Shown piece after piece: positions 25,934 to 38,367 of a stretch of DNA of 64,000 nt. The DNA is from Filosporella fistucella. Taxonomy: Eukaryota; Ascomycota; Leotiomycetes; Helotiales. Within the stretch, counting starts at the first letter, position 1. Each line of letters opens with the position of its first letter. The stretch is from assembly GCA_030077755.1 (NCBI GenBank), contig JAQJZZ010000019.1:1314501-1378500 (forward strand). Direction: 5' to 3'. The notes beneath the pieces were generated by a model. That model was not told the origin of the DNA. It worked only from the letters and a program-made list of their open reading frames with translations, and made no database searches. The position numbers and the translations under genes were made by a program.

Positions 25934-26476
25934 TCATCCCATCATCCCAGCCATGATATACTCCTGAGGACAATCTTCCCCCAAAGCCTTCACAGCATCC
26001 TTGATATCTTTCCCAAAATTCAAGGGAGGTCCCGAATTTCCAGTCATCATACCTGTCTTGCCGGTTGTGTCATTGACCATCATATCTAGCATCATGGTAC
26101 GAGCGCAAACTTCTGAGAAGACCTTGACGGCTGCTTTTTCTCCAGTTCCTGACTCGATTGTTAATAGAGTTGGCAGTGATGCAATGGGTGAGATTTACCA
26201 GAACCAATTGAGAACTGAGTAGGATGCTGGACTGCACGGCCAGACTTGACGGCATCGTACTCGCTGAGCATGTATTTGGAACGGTTGACAAAGTCCCACA
26301 CATAGTACAGAGTTGAGGTGCGATTTGATGGTGACCATTGAGGGTGAGAGGTAATAGCACTGGAGGTAGTCAGATTTATATAAGGGCTATTGTTAGAGCA
26401 GAATTTACTCAATCAAGGCATCGAGGCGGACATTGATAGCATCAAGCTGCTCGGAAGTTGGTGGACGAAGTGCCAT
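25934..26476 (-). CDS. Small conserved-looking protein of unknown function, three exons
   Basis: The first exon (26409-26476) encodes MALRPPTSEQLDAINVRLDA. An intron ending in ctccag joins it to AITSHPQWSPSNRTSTLYYV. A 50-nt intron from gtaaat to gagtcag then joins FSIGS to GTGEKAAVKVFSEVC. The product ends in DCPQEYIMAGMMG, at about 135 residues. It has no signal peptide, no transmembrane segment and no cysteine cluster, so it is probably a soluble cytosolic protein. I do not recognise the family. Clean frames across both introns and a coherent peptide support a real gene. The neighbouring broken HET gene is transcribed in the same direction, which says little about its role. Confidence 0.6.
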
Positions 26477-27540
26477 TTTCACGGGTTTGTAAGTAAATGA
26501 ATTGGTGAGCACAATTGATGGATGAGATTATCACGGAAATGAGGATGGAAGAAAGAGAGGTCTTTAATATGCTGAACTTATACTCCAGATAACAACGCGT
26601 GACGTTTGTTCCAGTGTGATCGATGTTATTCCAGGTTCCCCTCTCACCGCGATTTTGGTGGGTTGTGGACCCACGCACTCACGTGATGAAGGATTCCGGG
26701 CAATTTTCACTTCAGCTGTTTTATTTTAAAGCGGCATCAGGTCGAGATTCTGGGTCAACTGGTACAACCCATGGATTCTATCCAGATAACTCATCTTATG
26801 AAGAAGTTTCTTTGTGGTTGAGGTTGTCAAGACATCTACACAGCTTTGACTGGCGACGTGGAAGATATTTATCAATGTTCCTTCTGGTTCATCTCCCATC
26901 TCCTATCTCAAGTTCTCCCCTTCCCATTCCCGATCCAGTATAGTGCCGCTTTACTCCCCTGCAATCGTCTCTTATCAGCATGGCAATTGCCATTCTACGA
27001 CCCTTGAAGTCTCAGGGGAAGCTATAGAATAGGAGTAACATCATGTCTATTCCAAGTGTTGCCTAATATTTGAAACTATAGACAGAGTCGGTAGTTACTT
27101 CGTACGACATGGATGTTGACCATTAGGACGGATGTGTTCGCTGCCAATAGACTTTGTATATTTTCTATTTGAGTAGGTTCAAAATACATTGCCCAAGTCT
27201 CAATTGCTTCTTCAAATGCTCATCCTTGCTGAGTAATAGCCGTAATCATTGCTACTGGCTCTTTTTGCTCTCAATGTGAGATTGTGATGCCTGCATCTCA
27301 CCCCTTCTTGTCCTGTTGCATCCAAATGCAGGGGAAGCTCTGGCTTCGTCTGTTTTGTCTGGGCTCTGCACCAAGCGAAGGCCGCGCACAAGTGTGGAGT
27401 GGGACCAAGTGGGCTAGCTTGACCGCTCACCAGCAGTGAAACAAAAAACACATTTCAACACAAATATCAAGGCCTCCCTCAACCATATATTGAAGTGTCG
27501 GGAACAAGTTCTCTGCATCTCAATTGAGGACACAGCAATC
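26477..27540. promoter_or_regulatory. Divergent spacer between small gene and C9-methyltransferase gene
   Basis: A roughly 1.06-kb region holding two outward-facing promoters. A pyrimidine-rich stretch near 26885-26930 is visible. No clear TATA box or coding sequence was found. The plus-strand frame 26623-26943 looks non-coding. Confidence 0.35.
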
Positions 27541-29299
27541 ATGTCTTCAAAACCCCAGAGCGTTAATGGCTCCGAGAGTGAGTTCGAATTCATTGAAACT
27601 CCCAAAGCTCCAACTCCCACGTTCGAGAAATTCGAGGAATGCGGTGTGCGAACAACTTCTGTAAGTCTTGCCTGTCAACTCACGACACATCTACGGTATC
27701 TGTCATACCGTCTGATGATTGATGACTCTAATTGATCATCTGCTAATCTCTGCCAGTCCCCCGCAATTAAAAATGCTCCACTCCCAGCAGATGCCGCCGG
27801 CAGTGATAGCTTCTCCAACCTCATCCTTTTTGGCCTGGTCTTCATTGTCCCAACATACTTCTCCTGGAAGGTTGGAGGTGGATTGAAGACCTCCATCTTC
27901 TTTGGTATCTTTACCACTGTTCCTATCTTGATCAGTTTCTGGTACCTCGCATCCTCTTTCAGCCCACGCAAAAATGAGAAGGTCAAATACCCAGGACGCC
28001 CCATCGAACACTACCTTACATTCAAGAATGCTACCGATAAGGTCAAGTACTCTGGACACAGCAAGATCCCAATGGAGACTTTCTATACTATGTACTTTGA
28101 TGGAGAGGTCGACTTTAATGGCGACTGCTTGGAGGTCATGGAGTACAGACATGACTGGGCAAGCTTTCGATTCACCCTCGGCTTGTTCAAGCACGTTTTC
28201 TTTGGCTTTGCCCCTGAAATGATTATGCACACTCGATCTCAAGGTATATCCATTCCTGCTAAATATCGGCGACTTTTCTAACCTGTTGGCAGACGAGGAG
28301 CAAGTCCGTGACCACTACGACCGAGGTGATGATTTCTACGGTTGGTTCTTAGGCCCACGTATGATCTATACTTCCGGTGTCATCTCCGATCCAACCAAAG
28401 AGGAAACCCTCGAGCAACTCCAAGATAACAAGCTTGCAATTGTCTGCGAAAAGATTGATCTCAAGGAGGGTGAAACTCTCTTGGACATTGGTTGTGGATG
28501 GGGAACTCTCGCCAAATTTGCCAGTGTCAACTATGGTGCCAAAGCAACTGGTATTACTCTCGGTCGCAACCAAACTGCATGGGGTAACAACGGACTCCGA
28601 AAAGCTGGTATTTCTGAGGAGCAAAGCAGAATTCTCTGCATGGATTATCGTGATATTCCTGTTCCAGAGGGCAAGTACAGCAAGATCACCTGTCTCGAAA
28701 TGGCTGAGCACGTTGGGATGAGACATCTCACCAGCTTTTTGCAACAATGTAACGACATGTTGGATGATGACGGAGCTTTCTTCCTTCAGGTTGCTGGTTT
28801 GAGAAAACCATGGCAGTACGAGGATTTGGTCTGGGGTCTTTTCATGAACAAATATATCTTCCCTGGTGCTGACGCATCTTGCCCACTCAACAACTATATC
28901 TCCGCTATCGAGAGTGCTGGGTTCGAAGTTAAGTCGATTGATACTATTGGTATCCACTACTCCGCCACCTTGTGGAGGTGGTACAGAAACTGGATGGCCA
29001 ACAAGGAGAAGGTTTTGGCAAAGTATGGCAACAGATGGTTCCGAGTGAGTTTTCAAATCTATGTTAATGGAGCGCATGCTAATATACTGCAGATCTGGGA
29101 GTTCTTCCTTGCATACTCCACCATCATCTCCCGCCAAGGCTCCGCTACTTGTTACCAAATGACTTTGGTCAAGAATATCAACTCTACCCATCGTATTGAA
29201 GGTATTCCAACTCAGTTTAACCTTTCTGCAGCTCTCGCTTCGAGCAAGGCCAAGAGCAAAGCTCTCTTTCCCAAGAACGTGACCGAGAAGTCAATCTGA
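27541..29299 (+). CDS. Sphingolipid C9-methyltransferase
   Basis: A SAM-dependent enzyme that adds the C9 methyl branch to the sphingoid base of fungal glucosylceramides. Exons 27541-27660, 27757-28243, 28293-29044 and 29093-29299 give 1566 nt and 521 residues. Two adjacent N-terminal membrane segments (FSNLILFGLVFIVPTYFSW and TSIFFGIFTTVPILISFWYL) anchor it, as in this family and unlike soluble cyclopropane synthases. The CMAS-type methyltransferase domain follows: VRDHYDRGDDFYGWFLG, the SAM loop LLDIGCGWGTLAKFA, and CLEMAEHVG. The C-terminal part, TLVKNINSTHRIEGIPTQF, is also characteristic. Fungi often have two paralogues; only one is in this window. All motifs are intact. Confidence 0.92.
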
Positions 29300-29815
29300 G
29301 TAATGGTATAACTGGAACGAAGATTTGTGTCAATGGTGAATGACTAAGATCAAATAATCATGGGGGTTTAATGAGAAATTCTATGGACATAGATGGTGGC
29401 TTTGTACTTATAGCTGGCCGTAACTATGGAGAGGAGCGCAAAAGCATGGCGTCATGCGACAGGCAGTCTGTCCTGCCTGCCTTAGATAAATGATTATCTA
29501 CGATAGTAGAGTTTGCAAATAAAAGTCGAATAGACAAGTGCACAAATTCGATCTCTAAATGGATACTTGATTATTGTCCATGCCATTAACATACTTGACT
29601 CTATTTCATACTGCAGACATCCATTCACGAAAGGCCTTCGCCTTCCCAAACTCGGTTAATCTTGGTTCTTACCCTGCAGTGCCAAGCTTCGTCATTCACC
29701 TCAGCCACGCGTGTCGATCGAGGCCAACGACATTGAAAGTCATCTCCATAACAATTTGTCCCGGAATTTATTTCATCTTTCCCTTTTGCAGTCTGCTAGT
29801 CCCCATTGTCGAATT
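29300..29815. promoter_or_regulatory. Spacer and Pan1 promoter
   Basis: A 516-bp region between two genes in the same direction. It contains the methyltransferase 3' end and the Pan1 promoter and leader. A pyrimidine-biased tract just before the ATG at 29816 (ttcatctttcccttttgcag) could be a leader or the end of a 5' UTR intron. Confidence 0.35.
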
Positions 29816-32800
29816 ATGTTTTCCGGGTCGAATTCCTACTTGGGCGGCCAGAGCGGTCGTCCAGGCGGCCCTCAGCAATACAACTCATTTCAGGCCCAAC
29901 AGCAGCAACAACCTCAGCAGAACTTCCTGAATCCGAATCCGACAGGCTATGGACAACAGCCGCTGCAGCAGAACTTTACGGGTTACCCTCTGCAAAACCA
30001 GCAGACGGGATACCAACCTCAGCAGATGCAACCACAAGCAACGGGGTTTGGAGGACAACAATCACCATTTGGCAATTCTCAACCACCGCAGCAACAAAGC
30101 TTCCAGACTGGAGCTCCACCGATGCCGCAGATTCCCCAGCAATACCAGAATCAAGTACAGCAACAGCCGCAACAACCTCCAGCAGCTCCAATTCAACAAC
30201 CTCAACCGACAGGTTTTGCTGCCATGGCTGATAGCTTCAAAGCACCTTCCGCAGCTCCCGCCAGAGGTCGCAGATCGTCGAAGGCAAAGGCTGGCACCAA
30301 GATACCTAGTATAAGACTGTCTTTCATCACGGCACAAGATCAGGCAAAGTTTGAGACTTTGTTCAAATCGGCTGTAGGGAACGAACAAACCTTATCGGGC
30401 GATAAGTCAAGAGATCTGCTACTACGATCTAAGCTGGATGGCAATTCTTTGTCACAGATATGGTACGTTCGGATGTATGTGGTCATGTTGGTAATAAGAA
30501 GCTAACGACGCCGCAGGACACTTGCAGATACCACAAGATCGGGCCAGCTTCATTTCCCAGAATTTGCGCTCGCTATGTATCTTTGCAATTTAAAGCTCGT
30601 GGGAAAGCCACTACCCTCCGTCCTACCTGATAACATTAAGAACGAGGTATCGAGCATGGTAGATATCATTAATTTTGGCGTTGTGGACGATGCTCCGGAA
30701 TTGCCAGCAAGAACGAACGCTCCAGATTTCTCTCGGCAAGGCACAACCTCCCCACCAGCAATTCAGCAACCTCAGCCAATGCAATCAAACTCGGCTCTCT
30801 TGACAGCCCAGATGACGGGATTTCCTGGGCAGCAGGGTAATTTCGCCCAGGGTGGATTTCAAGGGCAGCAAACTGGATTCCAACAACCAATGCAGACTGG
30901 GTTTGGCCAAAATCAGCCAGGAGGTATGCAATCGAATCCTACCGGCTTTCAGGGTATGTCAAATCCATCTGCGACTGGATACAATGGTCCCCGTCCACCA
31001 ATGCCTCCAATGCCTACAGGTTATGGAAACCAAGGTCTGTCTCCTGCTCAGACTGGTATGGGAATGGTGGCTCCTCTTAACAGCCAGCCTACAGGCCGGC
31101 CAGGTCAGTGGGGCTTGGTCAATGCTCCTGCCAGTGGATTACCCAATATCGACTTGCTTCAATCTCGAATGATGCCCCAACAAGGCCGTGAGCAAGGCAA
31201 CTTTACAACAGCCGGTCTGTCTGGTAATGCCGTAATTCCTTGGGCTGTCACCAAAGATGAGAAGACACGATATGATTCTGTTTTCAAAGCTTGGGATGGA
31301 TTCAATAAGGGTTTTATTGGTGGTGATGTTGCTATTGAGGTCTTCGGCCAAAGTGGCTTAGAAAAGCCAGATCTTGAACGGGTATGGACACTTGCGGATC
31401 ATGGCAACAAGGGACGTCTCAATATGGATGAATTTGCTGTCGCCATGCATTTGATTTACCGCAAACTTAATGGGTACCCATTACCTGCTCAACTACCCCC
31501 CGAGCTTGTTCCACCTTCCACCAGAAACTTCAATGACTCCATTGGCACGGTCAAATCACTCCTCTCCCAAGAATCTGATTTCCGCAAGAACTCTGGAGCT
31601 AGTTTGTTGCCACAGAAAACTGGTGTCAGTTATCTCAAAAGCCACTCCTTCCGCGGTGATTCGGGCTTTGGTGGAACTGGCCGCAAAGATGCGACTGTGT
31701 TCAAGAATAACGATGATGATGTCGGATACAAATCTAGTGCTCGTCGTCGTTTGGGTGGAAGCGGATCGCCACGACCATCATCCCCAGCATCAAGCACCTC
31801 CAATGATGACCTTTCACTCGAGCAGTTGAGAAAGAAGATCCGCGAGAAACAGGTCATCTTAGATGCCATTGATTTCAAGGATGAGAATGCTGCCGATGAA
31901 GACGATGCACTGGATAGACGGGACCGTCGTGAGGCTGAAGATTTGTATCGCCGCATTCGACGCATACAGGAGGACATCGATGCTCATCCAGACGCATCTC
32001 TACGTAACGTTGACTCCGGAGCTGAGAGACGAATCCTGAAGCGACAACTTCAAACTCTCACGGATAAACTTCCAGAGATTGCATCCGAGGTCCGAAAGAC
32101 AGAGCGAAGTATTGCAGATGCCAAGCTTGAATTGTTCCGCCTCAAAGACGCAAAAGCCCATCCCGGCAGTGCCTCTTCTATTGTCGGTACAGGACCAGGG
32201 GGCTCAGTTACAGAATCTGATCGACTCAAGGCACGTGCAAAAGCTATGATGCAGCAACGTACAGCTGCATTGACTGGGAGAAAGATTGAATCAAATGATG
32301 ACCATGATGCTCCAAAGAGATTGGAGGAAGAAAATGTTAAGATCAGGAACGAGAAAGAGAATAATGAGCGGATGGTCAGAGACGTGGAAGATAGTGTTCG
32401 CGATTTTTCACGTGGCCTTGAAGACAATTTGAAAGATGGTGGCGAGGATTCAACCAGCGAACATGAGAAACGACGATGGGAAGACGGACTTGGTGTTGAA
32501 GATGAAGTCAAGGATTTTATTTTCGACCTTCAGCGATCCAGCAGATCAGCCAGAGTCAGAACCGAAGATCGTGGCCGCAACACTAGAGACACTGGACGAG
32601 CTGACCCTTCATCACGCTACGAAAGCCCTGCTGCAAAACAATCTCCTGTCGAGACCCCGGCTGCGAGATCGACCCCAACTCCAGCTTCCGGTGGCACTTA
32701 CTCACAATACAAGACCCCAGAAGATCGTGCTGCATATATCAAACAGCAAGCCGAGCAACGTATGGCAGAACGTCTTGCTGCCCTTGGTATCAAGGCTCCG

Positions 32801-34221
32801 TCCAAGCCGGGAGAGTCCACCCAACAGAGACTCGAGCGTGAGAAGAATGAGAGAGCCGCAAAGCTTCGTCAAGCGGAAGAGGAAGATGCAAAGCGTGAGG
32901 CAGAAAGACAAGCTAGAATCAATGAAGAGCAAGGAATTCCCCCACCAGCTCCAGCCGCTACCCAAGTCGCAAAGAAGCCACCTCCACCTCCATCACGCAA
33001 AGCTGCAAAGAGCGATGCTAGTGAACGCAAGGCTGAAGAGGAACAGCGAGTTCTTGAGGAGCAAAAAGCACAGATCATTGCAACACAAGACCTTGAGTAA
33101 ATTTCACCACAAAAAGTTAACGAAATGGTACTGATTAATCTAGGGATGATGCGGCACGACAAGAGGCTGATTTGGCCAAAGAACGTGAGGCAGCTGCAGC
33201 TCGGTTGAGAGCACTGGAGGAACAAGTGAAAGCTGGCAAGGTTCAAAAAGCGGAAGAAAAGCGCCGAAAGAAGGCTGCTCAAGCTGAGGCTAAGGAGAAG
33301 GAGGCTAGATTGGCCGCCCAGCGAGCAGAGATTGAGGCAGCACAAGCTCGCGAGAGAGAATTGCAACGACAATTGGAGGCTATGGATGATTCTGATGACT
33401 CCTCGGATGATGACGAGCCGGAGCAAGTCACACCTCAAGCTTCAACACCTACACAAAGCAGCCAGGAGTTTGAGAGAAAGGAGGTATCTCCTCCACCACC
33501 GCCTATGCCAAATATCGTTCCACCAATTCCTCCGGCTGCCACCACTACTACTCTACCAGTTGCCAGTCCACCATCAGATACTGAAACAAGAAATCCCTTT
33601 TTAAAGAAACTACAAGCCGGCGCTGATGGCGCATCAACATCGGCTCAATCTTCTACATCAAACAACCCATTCCATCGTCTTCCTTCTCAAGAGCAACCAA
33701 AAGCTCCAGAGCCTATCATCACTCAACCTACTGGCAACAGATCCCGTGTTCGACCTGAAGAGGATGAATGGTCTGTTGTAGGTTCAGACAAGGAAGATGA
33801 CTCCTCTGATGATGAGGGACCAGGTGCAGGAAATGCTCGCCATCTTGCTTCAATCTTGTTTGGCACCATGGCACCACCTCGTCCTCTTTCAGCAGCTGGA
33901 ACCTCATCTGCTCCTACTAGCCCTGCTCCAGCACGAGACTCGCCTGCATCTCCTCCACCTCCACCACCAATGCCAATGGGTGGCGCTCCACCACCTCCTC
34001 CTATGCCTGGATTTGGAGGGCCTCCACCGCCTCCTCCGCCCCCAGGATTTGGTGCTCCAGGTGCACCACCCCCACCACCACCTATGCCAAGTGGTGGTGC
34101 CCCGCCAGCCGGCGCCAGACCTGCTGCTTTACTAGGTGAAATTCAAATGGGTCGATCATTGAGGAAGACACAAACGAAGGACAAGAGTGGAGCGGCAGTT
34201 GCTGGAAGGGTGTTGGATTGA
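29816..34221 (+). CDS. PAN1: Pan1, endocytic actin-regulatory scaffold
   Basis: Scaffold of the Pan1-Sla1-End3 complex that couples endocytic coats to Arp2/3-driven actin assembly at the plasma membrane. Exons 29816-30462, 30517-33096 and 33144-34221 give 4305 nt and 1434 residues. The N-terminus is Gln/Pro-rich with repeated TGF/TGY motifs. EH domain 1 spans about residues 165-265 ([20 protein letters not shown]). More TGF repeats follow. EH domain 2 spans about 457-560 ([20 protein letters not shown]). A coiled-coil region runs from about 645 to 760 ([19 protein letters not shown]), followed by a charged, helical EK/RQ-rich stretch. The C-terminal polyproline region ends in a WH2 motif ([13 protein letters not shown]). 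All domains of the family are present and in order. The first intron has a good branch site, gctaacg. Confidence 0.95.
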
Positions 34222-35421
34222 GTGGGACAGGAAGAGTATAGCTATGAGATCAAGGACATGAAGGAATGGAAATGGCGGTGGCAAGTGGATAATATGTGAC
34301 GAAAAGGGTGTATTATATTCGTGAGATGATGTGGAAGATGACATGGGGACGGTAGTTATTAGCACATATTGAGATTGGACAATAAATTGCATTTGGCCTT
34401 TGAAAATCTGCTTTTACTGTCTCGCGATGCTCAATTTTCTGGCTTTCACTTGGTATTGAAGTTCAGTCACGATCTCCCTCCGCAGAAATTTTTCACCTTC
34501 TTGTGCCGCACGTAGTAGCCTGGGTTATAATAGTGTAAGTACGTCCCTCCCCCCACCTCCACCGAATACAATCCCTTACTCATCAACTCAAGGCTCGTCG
34601 ATCGAGCGAGTAGATGAAACTCCATTATCACTACGGCAGTGTACTGCCGAGCGAAGTGCCGGACTGCAGTATGCAAGGTACTGGTACAGTACCGTTGAAT
34701 GCAGATACCCGCTCCCTGCAGGAGAGAAACTCGTGTGCAGGCAGGACTCGCTGCGTGGTGGGCTTGGCGCAAACATGGGATGAGGTGATGGCGAGGTGCG
34801 TTTGAAACGTGGTAGGTACCCTTGAGAGATGATGAATGGGTTAGGTGGTGTTTACGCAGCTGTACATTTTGTTTTTATGGTTGTTGTTATTTTGTGGACT
34901 GTTGGTTTCGTGAGCGGATATTGTATATATTCTATTTTTGGTTGAGATGGAGTTTTGTTAAGATATTGGGAGGGGAGAGGGAAGGAGAGAAGCACGTGGG
35001 ATAGATATCTGGACGGATAGATGGTTTTAGTTTTGGGTTTCTTTGTTGGGGTAGAGTGAGCTGGGTTCGTTTGTTTGACGGGTGGAGAGGGGAGAGGAGA
35101 GTGTCAACCAGGTGTGTAGAAGGGGGACGTTGATTATAGCTTTGATTTTCCTGCTCTTCTTGCTGGTCCTTTTTTGATCTGTTATCTTGTCTTACTGTTT
35201 TTCTGGCATCTTTGGATATCATTTCTGGTAAGCGGGGTACAATAGCTTCCGCATATTGTTCTGATTATTCGATAGAGCACTAACCTGCAGATTTATCTGT
35301 AATCGAGGCAGCAATCTAGGTCCAAGTTTATCGTCAACTCAAATAGACACCTAGGCCATGGGAACCGAAAAGAGATATACTTGTTCATCTTTTTGAGAAG
35401 GTATAGCCCTCTAAGCTATAC
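34222..35421. other. Spacer downstream of Pan1
   Basis: About 1.2 kb with no gene I can support. From about 34820 to 35110 the plus strand is strongly G/T-rich and contains long purine runs. The minus-strand frame 34932-35222 is just its complement and looks non-coding. Confidence 0.45.
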
Positions 35422-36950
35422 ATGTCCTCACAATATCCTCTCTCAATTACTTATGACCATGAATCCATCCCCCTCAAACCACCACAATACCATCCTCTCC
35501 TCCTCACCTCTTTCGGAACACCCCATCTCACAGACGAAGAATCTCACAATCCACTACTCCTTCTTCATTCATATCTCCCAGGCCTTCACGACCTTACCTC
35601 TCCCTCCTCTCCTCATTCCTAGCCCTCTTCACCACCTTTGGCTGGCTCAACACAATGGGTCTTTTCCAACAAACCTACACTATTCTTCTACCCACTAATT
35701 CCGCATCCTCTATCTCATGGATGTTCACTATTCAGCTGTTTCTAATCTGGTCTCTCTCCATCTTCTTCGGGCCATTGATAGATCGATATGGGACGAGGGT
35801 TACAGGACGAGTATTGGCATAAGGATGTGTGATCTGTGTTGTTTCGTTGAGTTTCTGTGGGGAGAGTTATTGTGGTATATTAATGGTTCAAGGAGTGGGA
35901 TTTGGTGGATTTGCGAGTGGGTTGTTTTGTTGTGGTGTTTTGGGGGTGAGGGAGGGGAGGGAAAGGGTGGTCAGGATGGGGATTGTATTTAGTGGGAGTA
36001 GTGCTGGTATGGTGACAGCTTCTTGGGTTTTCGGTTTTTGAGCTGGTTTACTTTATTCTCCGTTGCTGTTGAGCTTGAATGTTGATCTTCGAGTTTGAGC
36101 GTTATGATGACTTCTTACAGGAGGAGTGATACATACATTCTACTTCTAACGACTTATTCTTCTCTTCGGCTTCTTGAATGTGATACGCTGTGCATCACTG
36201 GGAATGTGTATAACAGCCTCTCTTTCATGTCTGTTGATGGATTCTCCACCACCATTATCAAGACAATTGCATCAACGTAAACTCATCGAGATCTCCCTGT
36301 TCAGAGACAGATTCTTTAGCACTTATTGCTTAGGCACATTTTTTTTAATGTGAATAACCCTACCATCTGTATTCAGAACTATGCTGAATTTGCGGTAAAG
36401 ATGGGGTATTTTCTCAACCTGGAACTACCTTCCCACCATGTCTCTCACTCACTCTCTTGCACCTTTAACCTCGACATGTACCCTCCTTCTACTAAACACA
36501 TTTTCCATTCCCGACCGTGTCCTGCCTACTCTTCTCCCCGGATTCATCGGATCACTTACATCTATCCTGATATTCAGTATCTTGAACTCAATCCTGCTAC
36601 TTGCGTTCTGGCTACCGATCGAACTAGATGAGGGAGGAGGAAAGATGAAGATATATGTTATGAGCGCGCTAGCGGGTTTCTTTACTGGTGCTGAGATTAG
36701 TTTACTTATGCCTGTTGTGGTTAATATGGGTAGGAATGTGAGGAAGAGAAGATGGTGGATTTGGGCACCTGATTGTGTTCTCTGGGCTTAGTATTGCAGT
36801 TGGAAGTATGGTATTGGCGGCAGCGAGGTGGATGAAGATTGGATGGGCGTGGAGGGGGTAATGCTTAGGACTTTGGCAATCAGTGGAGATGACGGGTGGT
36901 GAAGAAGAGACTATGATTCAGTTGGTATGTACATAGGCTTGCATTAAGAT
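35422..36950 (+). pseudogene. Decayed MFS transporter, monocarboxylate-porter-like
   Basis: Successive reading frames carry recognisable transporter text interrupted by stops and shifts. An acidic-type N-terminus (MSSQYPLSITYDHESIPL) is followed, in another frame, by SSFLALFTTFGWLNTMGLFQ, SISWMFTIQLFLIWSLSIFF and GPLIDRYGTRVTGRVLA (about 35610-35820). Further on come ILMVQGVGFGGFASGLF and GIVFSGSSAGMV, and much later LLPGFIGSLTSILIFSILN, LDEGGGKMKIYVMSALAGFF and GAEISLLMPVVV (about 36520-36730). The order matches a 12-helix major facilitator of the monocarboxylate-porter type. No single frame or simple splice pattern rejoins them. I infer an old pseudogene that has not been greatly rearranged. 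Confidence 0.65.
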
Positions 36951-37443
36951 TTCATTCGATAACCTTTCTTGTTAGATTCTTGGATTTGCAGGTTGCTTTA
37001 TGCTCCAATCCTAGGATGTTATCTCTTGGAAGCGGCAGGTTGTACCCTATCGGTATTTAGACTTTCCACTCGACTTACTCCCTGTGCATCTGTGCAGTCT
37101 GCCGGAGTTGCATAGAGTTTCCATCAAGTGTAAAGGCGCATATCGCCAACTTTGATTGAATGACGTGCGCAGTTCAACTTTGAAAATAGATTCGCAAGAT
37201 TTTTAGGTCAGTTGGCCGTGCCATATTCTGTTTAATATGCCACGGCGAAGTATATATATTTACTTACCCTCCCTTGTCTGGTTACTATCAAGCCATGTCG
37301 CAAGTCTTCCAGATCCGTCAATGATTACGTAATGTAACTACAATCAGGTGTCACAACTGAGACAGCAATCAATATAAACAACAGTTCAGGTTCTCGACTC
37401 AACTAATTTTCTCTCCTCAAAATTCAAATATAAATCCATTACC
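36951..37443. promoter_or_regulatory. SOUL gene promoter region
   Basis: About 490 bp. A tatatattta tract at 37252-37261 lies about 185 nt upstream of the ATG at 37444, and the context just before the ATG (attaccATGGC) is a good fungal start context. No other feature was seen. Confidence 0.35.
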
Positions 37444-38079
37444 ATGGCTTCACTTTTCGGGATCATCAACGAAGAAACCCCAAAATACGACCTCCTGAAG
37501 AAGTCCCCCGCCGGGTACGAAATTAGACGCTATCACCGCCAAATCCAAGCCGCCGTTACCTTTCCGGATTCAGGAGAGGGGCCTTCCACCCAGAATGGCT
37601 TTCGAGATCTAGCTGGTTACATTTTTGGGGGAAACAAGAAACGGGACACATCGGCAGAAAAACCCGAAAATGACAAAATAGCCATGACCGCACCGGTCAT
37701 GTCTTACCACAATCAAAGCGAGAAAACAACAACAATGTCATTTATCCTGCCTTCTAAATATGCTTCTATATCTGATCTTCCGGTTCCGAATAACCAGGAT
37801 GTGAAGTTAGAGGAGGTCGAGCCGTACACAGCTGCTGTGTTGAAGTTCTCTGGACGTTGGACGAAAGAGGAGACGGAGAGGCAGTACCAAAAGTTGGTTG
37901 ATTTGATTAAGCAAGATGAGGAAGTGAAAGTTCTTGGGGCAAAGGGGGAGGGAGTTGAGATGAAGTTGGCGAGGTACAATCCACCTTGGACGTTGCCATT
38001 TTTGAGAACGACAGAGGTGATTGTACCGGTGGACTTTAGTCCCAAATCGAAAGAAGCTGTAAAAGATGAAGACGCTTGA
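37444..38079 (+). CDS. SOUL-family haem-binding-like protein
   Basis: A single-exon gene of 211 codons. SOUL/HBP proteins bind haem or related ligands. Their role in fungi is poorly defined. Family blocks are clear: ETPKYDLLKKSPAGYEIRRY near the N-terminus, RDLAGYIFGGNKK, KIAMTAPVMSYH (the conserved I-A-M-T-A-P-V motif), FSGRWTKEETERQ, and ARYNPPWTLPFLRTTEVIVPV at the end. There is no signal peptide or membrane segment, so it is probably cytosolic. The length is normal for the family and there are no lesions. Confidence 0.92.
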   Translation: MASLFGIINEETPKYDLLKKSPAGYEIRRYHRQIQAAVTFPDSGEGPSTQNGFRDLAGYIFGGNKKRDTSAEKPENDKIAMTAPVMSYHNQSEKTTTMSFILPSKYASISDLPVPNNQDVKLEEVEPYTAAVLKFSGRWTKEETERQYQKLVDLIKQDEEVKVLGAKGEGVEMKLARYNPPWTLPFLRTTEVIVPVDFSPKSKEAVKDEDA

Positions 38080-38367
38080 AAAGGTCCTTGAATGCAAAGT
38101 TTGGGTTGGGCGTTTCTATGAGAGATTGATATATGGCTTGATGACTGCGAGTAATTTTGTCCTGCCTCTTTATGATACATCCTAAAAGTGTCTCACATGA
38201 TCATAGGTTTATTTCAATTACAAACATATGCAATATGTTTGTATTTTTGATGTAGTCGTTATCACGAAAGAAGTCCCAAAAAGCAATACACCCACCAACC
38301 GAGTACCCATGCTCCCCAATCCCAAAACCCTCAATTCCAATGCCGTATTTAATCTCTCGTCCGACAT

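Noticed and set aside
28349..29191. A 280-codon open frame on the minus strand opposite the C9-methyltransferase.
   Set aside because: It lies wholly antisense to strongly conserved coding exons, crosses one of their introns and has no recognisable domain. Codon bias of the real gene explains it.
32436..33134. A long plus-strand frame of 232 codons inside Pan1, and several minus-strand frames.
   Set aside because: They overlap the conserved Pan1 frame in alternative phases and are biased in composition. They are shadows of a repetitive low-complexity gene.
34820..35110. The G/T-rich and purine-rich tract after Pan1, as a possible structured or regulatory element.
   Set aside because: Composition is biased, but I see no repeat unit or symmetric structure beyond simple runs.
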